Assembly (NCBI GenBank): GCA_022828595.1
Contig: JAKGHH010000002.1
Coordinates: forward strand, 73,380,383-73,444,382
Direction of reading: 5' to 3'
Source of the DNA: Nelumbo lutea
Taxonomy: Eukaryota; Streptophyta; Magnoliopsida; Proteales; Nelumbonaceae
Length of the DNA stretch: 64,000 bases
Part shown: piece by piece, positions 48,901 through 61,317 of the stretch
Layout: every line of letters starts with the position of its first letter
How positions within the stretch are numbered: position 1 is the first letter of the stretch
Notes under the pieces: model-generated
What the model was told of the DNA's origin: nothing
Databases searched by the model: none
What the model saw: the letters and a program-made list of their open reading frames with translations, nothing else
Position numbers and translations under genes: made by a program

Positions 48901-49460
48901 CATATTTAATGTGACAAAATGCAATTAATAAAGGGTATGCCACCCAAGACTCCCAATGAAATAAAGAACATAATGAGCATTTCTTATGTCTCAGCCATAG
49001 GGAGCCTCATGTATGCTATGTTGTGTATCCGTCATAACATAACTCAGGTTGCAAGTGTCGTGAGTATATATTTGTCAAATCTAAGATTGAAGCATTGGAC
49101 TACTATATATAACATATTTAAATACCTTTGAATGCAAAAGATTATTGCCTTGTCTTTAGAGGAGATTCACTATAATTGGTTGGGTATACTAATGTCAATT
49201 TTCAACCAAACCTAAATGATATAAAGTCTTCATCTGGATTTATATTTCTATGAGGGTTAGGAATTATTAGCTAGAAGAGTTGTAAGAAAGGGTAGGGTTG
49301 TTCATAACAAGACCCAAACCTACCAACCCAAGTTGGCTGGTTTTTCTTTAGCACCGGTCGGTTTTGGGTTACAAAAAAACATAAACCGATGGTTCAGTTC
49401 GGTTATGAAAACCGAAATCGAACCAACTTAGATATATATTATATATATAATATACTTCAG

Positions 49461-49495
<35 letters not shown>

Positions 49496-50110
49496 CAACC
49501 TTATTTCAGAAATATACATATTATATATAAAATTTATGATATATAAAATATCAATTTTAATCCATCAAATCATTTTTAATTTCCAGGCATCCAGCCTTTG
49601 CTTTTCTTAGATTTGAATCATTTACCATTCACACTAAGAGAATCATTCACAAAACCAATCCAAACCGATTCAAACGGACTAGGTCGGTTTTACTTAGTAT
49701 TGGGTTGGTTTCGGTTTCATTTCTAGGTAAACTGACCATGTCGGGTTGGTTGAAAAAACGCCAGTAAACTGATCCACCCCAACCCATGAACAACCCTAAG
49801 AAAGGGTTTATGGAGGATTCCATAGTAAAAGTTGAAATCATCACCACCATCTCATCTTCCATCCCCTTATTATGTGACAACACAGGGGTTATAGCTAAGA
49901 GCTTAAAGAGCATCAAAGTCAAAGTACATTGAGTGCAAGTATTACATTATCTAAGAAATCATAACATATGAAAATATTGAGATTTAAAAGGTGCATCAAT
50001 GGAGAATGTGTCTAATCCATTACCTATGCCACTTGCATAGAAAAATGTTTGAGAAACATGTAGATAATATAGAATTATAACTTATGTCAAATTGGATTTG
50101 AATACAAATA
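48900..50110 (+). mobile_element. Ty1/copia pol fragment (RT end and RNase H), split by a MITE
   Basis: The first part (48900-49284) reads MPPKTPNEI, ISYVSAIGSLMYAMLC, SVVSIYLSN and KHWTTIYNI, the conserved region after the copia reverse transcriptase active site. The second part (49807-50110) has CDNTGVIA and KSKYIECKYYII, then KMFEKHVDNI, the copia RNase H end. Frames are disrupted by stops. The two parts are separated by the hAT MITE at 49293-49798. No LTRs could be placed. Confidence 0.8.
49285..49806. mobile_element. hAT MITE with perfect 8-bp target site duplication
   Basis: The element (49293-49798, 506 bp) begins TAGGGTTGTTCAT and ends ATGAACAACCCTA, exact inverted repeats. It is flanked on both sides by AGAAAGGG (49285-49292 and 49799-49806). 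The body has paired GGTT/AACC motifs and a TA run at about 49464-49492, and no ORF for transposase. Confidence 0.93.
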
Positions 50111-50619
50111 GGAGATGTTAAATAGTGTATATAACATTATCTCCAATTGATGTATTGTATATTTTTGTTATAAATAAAAGAGCATATATTTCATGTGTCA
50201 TTAGGTTGCTTTGCTAAACAATCTTAGTTTATATGAGTATTATGTATGGGGCTACATAGTTGCTATAATATGGACTTAAATCATTACTAATAGTGGATAA
50301 ACTTGGAGAAATATATCCTAACAAAGTTAACTAGCAGAGGAGCCCTGCTTTGTAGGGGTTGTAATGGAATTGTAACATTGCTATTTGTTACATTGTTATA
50401 TTAAAAAAGAAACAATGGTTTCTTAATAAGAAACTTGCAATTACAAGTATTCAAGTCTTGAAACTCATATAAAGACTTAAAAGAGATCATCATGTGCTTG
50501 TTTTCTAAATATTACTTCAGCAAAGCATCTCATATAAAACAACACAATCATACAGTGATAGTTCTGAGTTCTACTTCATAGTTCTGTTTCACACCAAGAA
50601 CTCTCAATTGACATAAACG

Positions 50620-52690
50620 GTAGGACCGCTCAGCTCGGGAACCGTCCAGGCAACCGATTCCGTTTTACCCTGAACCTAGTCCCTAGCAAAAAAATCGTTG
50701 AATTAGTCAATGATCCATTGACCCAGGTAGTTTAACCATCGACCCGTCAACCCATTCAATGGTTTTGGACATTTTTTATTTTTTTTTTTTATTTTTGTTG
50801 TTAGAATGGGCCATCTGTTCGAACTGAATGGTCAAATTGTTGACTTGGAAACCGGTGACCAAAATGGTTATGTTTCTGGATCATATTTCATAGGTGTCAA
50901 AAATTAGACGAAATAACTTTGTAGTCATAATCATGGGAAGGGTGAAAATTGCAAGGGAAATAATTAAACGAAATAACTTTGTAGGTGTCAATAATTAGAC
51001 AAAATAACTTTGTACTTGTTTTTCCAAAGTGACCTTAAACACATAAAAAAACTGGCGATAAATCCACCAAATTGGAAAAACCAAGGAAAAAAACAAAAAA
51101 TTTGAGTCCAAAGTTCCACTTTGAGATGGAACTAAACATATATGCAATCAAAAAAAGAGACAAAGAAGATCGTTTTGTAAGAAAATAAAAAAGAAAGTTG
51201 CACAAGAAAACCCAAAGAAAAAACAAATGGAAAGAAATAAAATGGTGGTAAACCCTAAACTATTTTGGAGGATCTTGAAGAAGAAGGCCAAATACAAAAA
51301 AAAAAAAAAGCAGCAAATGAAAAAAAATGAATATACTTCATACGCTTGAAGAAAGCCCAAAGTAGAAGAAACATTTGAATAGTGAAAATCCAAAAGCATA
51401 AAAACCATGGGTTTCAAATCACCGTTGACCCGGACGGATGAACATTTCAGCCCAGGAACTGTCTAGGAAACTGGTTCCATTTTACCCCAATTCCGACCCT
51501 TGGCCAAAACCGTTGAATAAGTCAATGGCCCATTGACCCGAGCAGTCAAACCATCGGCCCATTTACCTGTTTAATGTTTTTTGGCCGTTTTTTTTTAATT
51601 GGGAAACATCTAGGCAACCGGTTCCATTTTATCCTAATCTTGGTCCCTGGCAAAAAATTGTTGAATCGATCAACGACCCATTGACCTGGGCGGTCGAACC
51701 GTCAACTCGTTCAATGGTTATTGGTCTTTTCTTTTTTTAATTTTATTGTCAGAACGGGCCATCCTTTCGAAAATCGAACTATCGACCCAAAAATCGATGG
51801 CTAGAATGATTCAATTTTTAGGTCGTACGAGTCACATGCTTGAATGACATAACACGTATGGTACTACTCCTTAATGGACCTCACACACTCAAATTTTTAA
51901 CTGTAATTTTTGTTGTCAGAACGGATCATCCACTTTTTTACTTTTTTAATTGGGAACCATCTAGGCAACCGGTTCCGTTTTACCCCAATCCCGGTCCTTG
52001 GCCAAAAACCATTGAATCGGTCAACAACCCATTGACCCGAGTGGTTGAACCGTCAACCCATTGACTCGTTCAATGGTTTTTTGACATTTTTTTATTATTT
52101 GTTTAATTTTTGTTGTCAGAACGAGCCATCCATTCAAATTGGACAATCGAACTGTCGACCCAAATACCAGTGGGTAGAACGACCCCATTTTTGGGTTATA
52201 TGAGTGACACACTCGAATAATATAACACGTATGATACTGCTTAATGGACCTCACACACTCAATTTTTTGCCTATAATATTTGTTGTCAGAATGGGTCATC
52301 CGTTCGAACCAGACGGTCGAAACGTCGATCAAAAAATTGTTGGCCATAACGTTTCTGTAATTTTTTGCTTGTAACTTTTGTTATCAAAACATGCCTTCCA
52401 TTCAAACCAAACGGTCAAACCGTCGACCCAAAAATAGTGGCCAGAAACAGTTTTGTTTTATGTCGTATGTATTAAATGCTTGAATGGCATAACACGTATG
52501 ATACTACTTAATGGACCTCACACACTCAATTTTTTGCCTATAAGTTTTTGTTGTCAGAACGGCCCTTCTGTTCGAATCGGATGATCGAACAGTCAACCCA
52601 AAAATTGGTGGCTAGAATGGTTCCATAATTTTTTGCTTTTGATTTCTGTTGTCAGAACGGGCCATCCATTCGAACTGGACGATCGAACCG
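50620..52690. repeat. cluster of diverged repeats (GGCAACCGGTTCC family)
   Basis: Blocks such as GGCAACCGGTTCCGTTTTA, CCATTGACCC, TTGTTGTCAGAACGG and CGAACCGTC recur at least five times. From about 51840 a second block, AACACGTATG..TTAATGGACCTCACACACTCAA, appears at 51851, 52223 and 52491, so the right half is a tandem array with units of about 370 and 270 bp. A single copy lies at 7771-8080. I do not recognise the class. Confidence 0.7.
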
Positions 52691-53380
52691 TCGGTTGTTA
52701 GAACGTTATTAACAATATTTATTAATAATAGTAGGTAATTATAATATTTTTTTAAATAATCATTAATGCTAGTTTTAATAATATTATTTAGTTATTTTTA
52801 ATATAACAGTAATTATTAAATTTATGAATAAGATTTATTAAAAATATTCATTAAATTAATAATTACCAACATTAAATTAAATTAATAGTATTTATTAGTA
52901 ATAGTCAATAATTATAACATTTTATTAAATAACCAATAGCAATACTTTTAATAACATTTTTAATTATTTTTAATATAACAATAGTTACTAAATTTATTAA
53001 CAGTATTTATAATTTTAATTTAAAGTAAATATCTATTTATTAATAATTATTATAATAATAGTAATTATTAATTATAATCACTAATTATATATTTATTAAA
53101 TCATTGTAATAATAAGTAATTATTAAAATTGGGTTACTAAATTTATTCATAGTACTTTTCAATAACAGTATTTATAATTTTAATTTAAAGTAAATATATA
53201 GTTATTAACAATATTTTTAATAATAGTAATTATTAATTATAATCACTAATTATATATTTATTAAATTACTGTAATAATTAGTAGTTATTAAAATAAATAG
53301 ATATATTTATAAAGTTACTATAATAATCAGTAATTATTGTTATTTATAATAATAGTAATTATTTATAATCGGTAATGGTA
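52690..53380. repeat. extreme AT-rich block with a 165-bp tandem duplication
   Basis: About 690 bp consist nearly only of A and T, built from TTATTAATAATAGTAATTATT words. AACAGTATTTATAATTTTAA starts at 52999 and again at 53164, with about 130 bp of matching sequence after each. It directly abuts the repeat cluster. Confidence 0.8.
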
Positions 53381-53399
53381 GTAATCAAAGGGAAATACT

Positions 53400-54990
53400 G
53401 CCCTTACTACGGATCTGGATTGCTCTCACGTGGGATCTACTCGCACTAGTAGATTCCATTTCCTGTGCACAGAGAGCACCCATTTCCTATATATATAAGA
53501 TGCTTTCAAACTACCCATGATAGTGGAGCATTAGGTCTCAACTACTCAAGATGTGATCTAAAGTGTAATGGTGAGTGTTTACAAAAAACATTAAATTGGA
53601 CCCAACCTAGAATGTTCTTAGACCTTTTAATAAGTGGAACAATTGGGCATTGCTTTTAATCCCTAGACTTAATATTGATGCCGGATTATATCATATTTTT
53701 CTATTTTTGATATGTCAACCTGTGAAATCCTTTTATGATCAAATACTTGGATATGTTGACACATTCAAAAAAGGTATGCCAACTAATGATTAATGTGATA
53801 GAATCTACTACTATGTCAAGACATAGAGAATATTTGGACAACTTCCCATTTGGAGTCTTGAATTGGTCATTATTAAGATTATAATCCTTAGTGGAGGATT
53901 CAATGGTGTTGGAAGTTGGACACCATGTCATATAGGCAAAAAGGGAAAAGTCCTTTCCTTAATGTGGTCTCAATTGTTTTTTAGTAGAGAGATTGATTGC
54001 AAGTGATAATTTGGGTTGTATTGACTTTTTTTTTATATATTTTGAAGGGATACACAATGAGGGGTAGCCCATCCCCAACCCATAACCCCCTAAACTAGGC
54101 ACATGTGAGATTCAATCCCAAATGTCTACTATGACTTGTTACCAAAAAAAAAAAAGTCTACTACGACTAGCATGAGACCTTACCAACTAATTGGTTGGCA
54201 CCTTGTGGGCATAGTCACTTAAGCTCATAAAAAGTATGGTTGAATTAACTTGAGGCTAATTAAAACTTAAATGGTCGATTCCACAATTACATAAAGCATG
54301 TGACAAGTTGGCTCTCCCATTAAGTTTTGGGTCTCACACCATACAAGTTATAATCTTCTAATTGCATAAATATTTTTCAAAATTATTAAAGTGCTAATGG
54401 ATAATTAAAAGGTCTCACATAAATGTCGAAATCAAACTATTTACTAGATAAATCCAAGAAGACTATGACATAACTAGGTTGATTAGCTAGATGGATTCCA
54501 ATCTAATAGCTAGATTCGGAGAGTAAGACTCTATCCAATCTAATCATAAACAAGTTAAAGTCATAGATTGACAAGGAGAAGGCTCTTGAAGCCCTCCATA
54601 GTTTATAAATAGAGAGGAATTATTAGGGTTGATTGTCCTAGTTCTCTCCATTGTTGTTGAAATTGATCTCACCATTGTGAAACCTTTTATCTAGGGTTTT
54701 GAACCCCATTCAATCAGACTTGTTATCCAACTTTCTTAGAACTATTATAGACTTATTTTGAATTAAAAATATCACCCAAAAACATAAGAAATATTAGACT
54801 TTTGTTGTTGCAAAATTTGGAGAATAATTCCGAGGCTATAAGGATATAATTACAACATCTTCAACTAGTTACAATATTTCTATGAATATTCATGCTTGGG
54901 TGTGAACACAACTTTCATTTCTACACTTGTAGACATCATAATTAAGTACTAGACTCAATCTTGATTGAAAAGATTTGATCTTTATCCCAA
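53400..54990. other. no gene recognised
   Basis: The stretch has no long coding frame. TTTATAAATAGAG near 54603 could be a TATA box of a degenerate LTR linked to the gag fragment beyond, but matching LTRs were not found. Confidence 0.4.
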
Positions 54991-54999
54991 ATCTCAAAT

Positions 55000-55330
55000 C
55001 TCGTACAATTTCAACATTAGTGTTTCAATAAAATTTTGAAATTTAACCTCTTCAATTGTAAGAGTTTTTGCACAATGTGATCACAACTTGATCATTTTTC
55101 ATCTTTAACTAAGCTATTTCCCTCATGGGTGGCCACTAGTGTTCTCCATATTTCTTGAGCTATCTTGCAACCTAAGATTCCATTGAGCCCATTTCTTATT
55201 TAATACAAAGTAGAGATAGTTCATGACTTTAATGTTTAGGGAGACTTTATTTTTGTCATCTTCGGGCCATTTTAAGGAATTATTCTTTATAAATTATTCT
55301 CTTAATTTCTTGGTGTATTTGTAGGGTTAT
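55000..55330 (-). mobile_element. Ty1/copia gag (UBN2-type) fragment
   Basis: The minus strand reads WPEDDKNKVSLNIKVMN, then after a frameshift CKIAQEIWRTLVATHEGNS and LVKDEK. This is the TAKEIWDxLxxTHEG signature of copia gag polypeptides. A TGA follows, and no pol sequence is next to it. Confidence 0.75.
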
Positions 55331-55499
55331 TTTATAAACTTTACAAAGATTATAATCTAAAGAGTTAGGATAGACTATTATCCTTGCTTTCTAGTAGTTA
55401 TAATATACTCCACTAAAGAATGGAGGCCTAGAGATAAATTGATCCTTTATGTGGGACACACTACCTTAGTTATAAAGTAAACTTACTTTGTAACCACTT

Positions 55500-56918
55500 G
55501 TTGCCCAAATAGCCTAACCCAAGAGGAGGTGAATTAGGCACTTAAAACCTTTTCCCCCTTTTTTAAAACCTTCTATCAAGAAGAACATAAGAACAAAGAA
55601 AGTAAATGTAGAGTGTACATATTACGTGAATGCAATAGAAAAATAAAGTAATGAAATAAACAATAACAAACAAGTAAAGGAAAGATTGCAAGAAAAGTAT
55701 GCAATGATTTTTTATCGACTAACACTAACCTAATGCCTATTATCATGCCCCTCCTAAGAATTCCAGCAACATTCCTACTGGACGTCTTTACAAACTAGCA
55801 AGAATTTTAGGTGTCTACACCTAGATAGACTTCCTTTGTGCTATCCTTACCAATAATGGTGTTTCCTTTTTTGAACACCCTAAATGCAACTGTATCACAA
55901 TTAAGCACAATGCAACAAATATGCCTCTTAATAATAGTAATAAGTATAAGCAAATTAATATTAAAGTAAGAGAATGCACAAAACTAATGAACTCAACACT
56001 TGAAAATATTTTAAAATCTCAACAAGAAACATATAAGCCATGAAGACAACTCTTTTTCTCACTTATGATATATTTAGCTTAGAGAATTCTTCTTTTTTCA
56101 AAGGTCCTTGCTCAAAACAATGCTCATTTCTTTTATCAAAATTTTCATAAATCAAGTTTTTAGTGTATTTCAATCCAAAGTCACCATTTTATTAAAGTGG
56201 AGAGTCATTGGGGAGAATTCAATCTAATGTTAATAATGTTTTGAATCTAGTTTTCCAATGGTCACGTTATATTACAAGTAGTTGACTTGTATATTTTATT
56301 AGGTGACTAGCATTCGTAGGTAGAAATATTTTTCTATGATAGTGACCAATCCCATATGTTAGTCGAATAACAACTTAAACCAACTCTCACTGTCAAGGGT
56401 AGTCAATTCATCAAAAACCAATAGTCAACTCTTAAACAACAACAACATAATATAGGCCTTTGTTGTTAAAGTTAGTTGACTCATCAGAACATGTAGTTTA
56501 TTCATGAACAATGTTTTACTCAAACACATGATTAGGTTTTCAATGGTAGTCAACTTATCAATTCCTATAGTTGACTACTCATTACTCATGACCTTAGAGC
56601 ATTGCATAAATTCACTCCAGTGGTGTAGATATTCTTACCTTAGGCTTTCAAAGAGAAATTAAGCAATTTTTAAGTTGAAAAGAAAACCTAAGAACCATTA
56701 ATCTCTAAAATTTATGTTAACTAAGTTTAGTCACATATGAGACAATTTTGTTTATCTCAAGCTTATAATTTACATCAACTCCTAAACATAACATGACACA
56801 CCATAAATCACTTAGACTTTGATGTTTCTTTCTTTTCTTTCAACTAATAGTAGCCACTAACTTCTTTGGAGAGGTTCACCATGATTGTCTACTTCCCAAC
56901 ACCTCATTCATGCTTTTG
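55500..56918. repeat. probable unclassified LTR-related repeat
   Basis: It opens with AGCCTAACCCAAGAGGAGGTG, close to a motif I have seen in many plant dispersed repeats. AT-rich non-coding DNA continues up to the hAT insertion at 56927. The matching opposite end may be near 60680-60790 (TTTAATGATAACAAATACATTG on the minus strand). Confidence 0.3.
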
Positions 56919-57845
56919 CTTCTTCTTAGAGGTGTAAAGTGGGTCATGTTGGGTTAGCATGGCACGGCAGCTCGCACAAAGTGCAGGCCATGCCGTGTTG
57001 GCCTGCAGACTGTCATGAGTCGTGCCGTTCTCCTAGTGAAAAATTTGGGGGTCAACTTGGCACGGCCCATGGCCCAAGCCCGTGTAGGCCCATGCTGTGT
57101 TGTGGGCCTGGGACGAGCCAAGCCGTGGGCTTGGGTCGTGTTGGGCAAGGCCATAGGGCAGGCCTTGGGTGTGGGTTGAATTGGGCTAGATTGATTTTTT
57201 GTTTTTTTTGTTCTTTTTTGGAATTTTTGATTTTTTTTTCTAAGTAAAAGTGTATTTAACTTTCCTTTGAACTTCCAGAACTATTTGAAAAATTAAGAAA
57301 TGAGAAATCTAACACATAAATGAAAAAAATACTTAACAAATGGGATTTTTGGACTGCAACCCCCCTGAGAAATCTGATTTACAGCCCCCTCCTAATCTGC
57401 TAGTAGCCCCCCTCCCCTATAAACCGCATCTTGCTCATGGATTTGGCATTAATCCACGGCTAGGATTCAGTCCACCCCTAAAGTAGAGCTCTAGATTTCT
57501 AGGGGTGGACTGAACTGTAAAAACCCTAACCAAATTACCAAATAAGAATGATGGAATAACAAATTGAAAGAGGAATTTTATTTCATTTAAATTTGAACGA
57601 TACAAATTACAAAGCATACAATGGTTGGATACTTGGATGAATGAAATATGATAATGGAATAAATTAATAAAATATAAAAAATATAATATAGTTACAAATT
57701 GAAAATGCAAAATTACATTGTTAAAAAATAGCAAATAAATTAAATAAAATTAAAACAAAATTTTTAATAATTTGAAAAAATAAAAAATTCTATACAACTA
57801 GTCAACTATTGTTCATGACTTTCATCATTTGCTTCAGGTGAAATA

Positions 57846-59740
57846 TTGGGTGTAGTGTCATGCCCTCATTTGTCTTGTATTCTATCTTCAGCATTCAACC
57901 AATCTTTAAAGCAAATGCACATCTCTATGCTTTCATCGTTAATGCAGCTTATCTTGTCGCCCAACACCCTAGTATTTGCACTAAAACAAGACTTTGATGG
58001 AATTGTAGACATCGGAGGGGTTAGTAGATCATGGGCCATGGCGGCGAGAACTGAATAACTTTTTGAATATTCACTCCACTAGGCTAAAATATCGAAATTA
58101 TTTGTTCCCTCACCTAAAGTAGAAAAATTTGCTTGTAAATAAAAATTAAGTTCAACAAATGAACTTGTTGTTGAGTTAGCGGATTTTTGCCTTATACTTA
58201 TTAAATGAAAAAGTTATTTCCTATTACTGGGCTCAAGTTCAGAAGTAGAAGATGTTATACAAGCTATAGAATTATTTCCTATTACTTCATATTCATATAA
58301 ATTGTATATTTCAAATAATAAATTATTAATTTTTTATTTTTTGTTTCCAATTTTAATATTAATATTTTCACAATATGTTTCAAGTAAAATATCGAAGCCA
58401 CCTTTCCTAATCTTAGGATCTAATATTGTAGCTAAGCAATAAATAGGAGAAATGTTCTCCCAATATTTTTTAAATTTATTTTCCATTATTTCAACAATAC
58501 TTTTAAATTGTGGATTATTTCTATATTTTGCAAAGCAATCGCTAATCACCATATCTTAGGATCTAATATTGTAGCTAAGCAATAAATAAGAGAAATGTTC
58601 TCCCAATATTTTTTAAATTTATTTTCCATTATTTCAACAATACTTTTAAATTGTGGATTATTTCTATATTTTGTAAAACAATCTCTGATCACCATAAATT
58701 GATAAGGTAAATTACAACTATTTGGATAATAAATACCTGACAATTCATTAGTTGCATCATAAAAATGTTTGAAAAAACCTCTTATACAAATTGCCATTTC
58801 CCAGTCTTCTTCAAATATAATATCATTATGCATTTTTGCATTATAAAATTTAGTAAGAATTTGTTTATGAGAAATACAACTTTCTAACATAGTATAGGTA
58901 GAATTCCATCTATGTTTAACATCTAATATAAAATGTTTATATTTTAAACCATAATTTTGACATAAATATTTAAATTCTTGTTTTCTTGCTCCAGAACTTT
59001 TAATAAATATAATAAAACTTCTAATTTTAGAAATATGAGTAGAAAGAATATTTAAAGCATCTTGAATACAAAAATTGAAGATGTGACATGCACATCTGAT
59101 ATGAAATAATTTACCATTTAAACATGGTTTTAATTGAGATTTTAAAATATTTATTGCATAATCATTATTACTAGCATTATCAAAACTACTAGAAAATAAT
59201 TTATTCTCAATTCCATAAGCATGTAAAGTATTTAAAATGCTTGCAACAATAACTGGGCCAATATATGGCCATTAAAGCCTAGTAAAACTTAAAAATTCTT
59301 TTATTTAAAAGCCAATTTTCATCAATAAAATGACCGATAACACAAATATAACTCATGTTAAATTTAGAATTTCAAACATCAGAAGTAATTGCAACCTTTT
59401 GAATTAAGATTTGATAACAAATAAATTAAATTTGTTTATATGAATAAAAGATTTTAAAAACATATGATCTAATAGCATTCCTATAAACTTTTTTATATTG
59501 TGAATTTACAGAATTACGTAACCATTTTTCAAGTTTAGTATTTTCAGCTAACAAAAATGGTTGTTCTACATGTAAAATGTATTTTTCTAACACTATCATG
59601 ATGTGATTGAATATTGTCGATAGTGAACATGTTGGGGAATTGGTTTCGGGAGGAGCCGATTTTTTTTTTTTAATTCTAAAGCCATTCAACTTGATTAAAA
59701 ATCCCAACTTGATTTCAACGGTTAAAGCCATTCAACTCCA
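57846..59740 (-). pseudogene. hAT transposase, multiply broken
   Basis: From high to low coordinate, minus-strand fragments read: KLEKWLRNSVNSQYKK; VAITSDV then GHFIDENWLLNKRI (the TSDxW..HxIDxxW region); EMAICIRGFFKHFYDATNELS; KYWENISLIYCLATILDPK; and the hATC dimerisation part FDILA.WSEYSKSYSVLAAMAHDLL..ANTRVLGD. No BED zinc finger is visible at the N terminus. Many stops and frameshifts interrupt it. A segment of about 220 bp around KYWENIS is duplicated (58334-58552 and 58546-58760). Confidence 0.85.
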
Positions 59741-60037
59741 AAAGTCCAAACCTCCCAAACTGCTAACTTGAGATATTTGAGCTAGTTGAGCAAGCCTTCT
59801 TCTCGTTAAAACTTCAATAAAGTTGAGAATTGGAGAATCAGACAATTAGCCAATCAAAGTTCACTCAGATTTGCAGAGAATGTATGAGAGAGAGAGAGAA
59901 GAGATTAAGAGAATTATTGAATTGGTGTGATGAGAATGGTGGAGGATATGAATATTTATAGGAATTAAAAATAATTCAATTGCCCAAAATACCCTAAAAA
60001 CTAGTTGTTTTTTAGTTATTGGGAGGGGTATTTTGGT

Positions 60038-60664
60038 TATTGTAAAGTTATTTATAACTTTACCCAAAATGCCCCCTAAACTAGTTGTTATATAGTTGTT
60101 GGGGGCATTTGTGTCATTTTTCTCCCCTATAGCCAAAATACATAAATACCCCCTATATAGTTGTTATAGTTGTTAGGAGTATTTACGTAAAAAACTCCCC
60201 AAAAAGCTGAAACTAGCTGTTGGGGACTAGGGTCGTGCCATGCCGGCCTGTGGACTTCGAACCCAGGCCCAACATGACACAGGCCATCGTGTCGGGCCTA
60301 GCATGGCCCGCATGTCGTCGTGTTGTGTTGGGTATACCTCCATAGTTCTTCTTATTGTAAAATTATTTATAACTTTACCCAAAATGCCCCCTAAACTAGT
60401 TATATAGTTGTCGGGGGCATTTGTGTCATTTTTCTCCCCTATAGCCAAAATACATAAATACCCCCTATATAGTTGTTTATAGTTGTTAGGGGTATTTACG
60501 TAAAAAACTCCCCCAAAAGCTGAAACTAGCTGTTGGGGACTACGGGTCGTGTCGTGTCGGCCTATGGACTTCAAACCCAGGCCCAACACGACACAGACCA
60601 TCGTGCCGGGCCTAGCACGACCCGCATGCCGTCGTGTCGTGTCGGGTATACCTCCATAGTTCTT
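60038..60664. repeat. 315-bp tandem duplication of the hAT right end
   Basis: Copies start at 60038 and 60353 with TATTGTAAA.TTATTTATAACTTTACCC, and both run through GGTATACCTCCATAGTTCTTCT. The unit thus includes the transposon end plus the flanking duplication. A few substitutions separate the copies. Confidence 0.88.
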
Positions 60665-60779
60665 CTAGCATTTGTTATTCATTTTTAACTTAATGTATAT
60701 AATTGCTCACTTAGCACAAATCACAAGTATTCTCAATGTATTTGTTATCATTAAAACACAAAGGGCTAACATATATGAA

Positions 60780-61317
60780 TAGGACAATTGATATGTAAAG
60801 TCATGGTAGTAGATTTATGTCATCATTGAGAAATCATTAATAAAGGTTACAAAACATCCAAAGCCATTGTATGATGATATATGAATTGGACCTCATATAT
60901 GAGAATGAATAAGAGAAAAAAGGACTCATGACTCTTTTATCTTCTCTAAGAACAAAAGGAACTTTATAACATTTGTTGAATTGATATGACTTACATTCCA
61001 ACTCTTTAACTAACTCTAAAGAGGAGACAAACTTCTTCAAAACATAGAGGAAAGGATGGCACAAGAGGCAATTCCCCTGGTGAGGAGTAAGAGAAAAATG
61101 AAGAGCTATCTATGGACGGACTATAGTCATCCAAGTAGTATGGTCATTTCACCTCATGACCTCCATCTTAGTCATCCAGGTAGTATAGTTATTCCACCTC
61201 ATGACCATCATTGTGCATTTATGAGACTGGGTAAGTTTACTAACAAATAAGAGACTAAAAGGAAATTTAGGAACATTTAAAATAGAGTTTAAGGTAATGT
61301 CAATGACAAATTACTAA
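60780..61317 (-). mobile_element. Ty1/copia fragment: GAG-pre-integrase and start of integrase
   Basis: The minus strand reads ITLNSILNVPKFPFSLL, FVSKLTQS, LECKSYQFNKCYKVPF, KRVMSPF and then GPIHISSYNGFGCFVTFINDFS. This order is that of copia pol before and at the integrase core (GPxxxxSxxGxxYFVTFIDDxS). Stops and frameshifts abound. The upstream part of the same element appears to lie beyond the insertion, at 62735-63270. Confidence 0.75.

Larger units (their letters stand above)
56919..60666 (-). mobile_element. 3.7-kb hAT DNA transposon, inactive
   Basis: The element spans 56927-60658. Its left end is TAGAGGTGTAAAGTGGG; the right end, reverse-complemented, is TATGGAGGTATACCCG. Flanking 8-mers CTTCTTCT (56919-56926) and GTTCTTCT (60659-60666) agree at 7 of 8 positions. 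GC-rich GGCCCA/CACGGC repeats lie inside both ends. It carries a broken transposase on the minus strand. The right-terminal 315 bp are tandemly duplicated. Confidence 0.88.
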
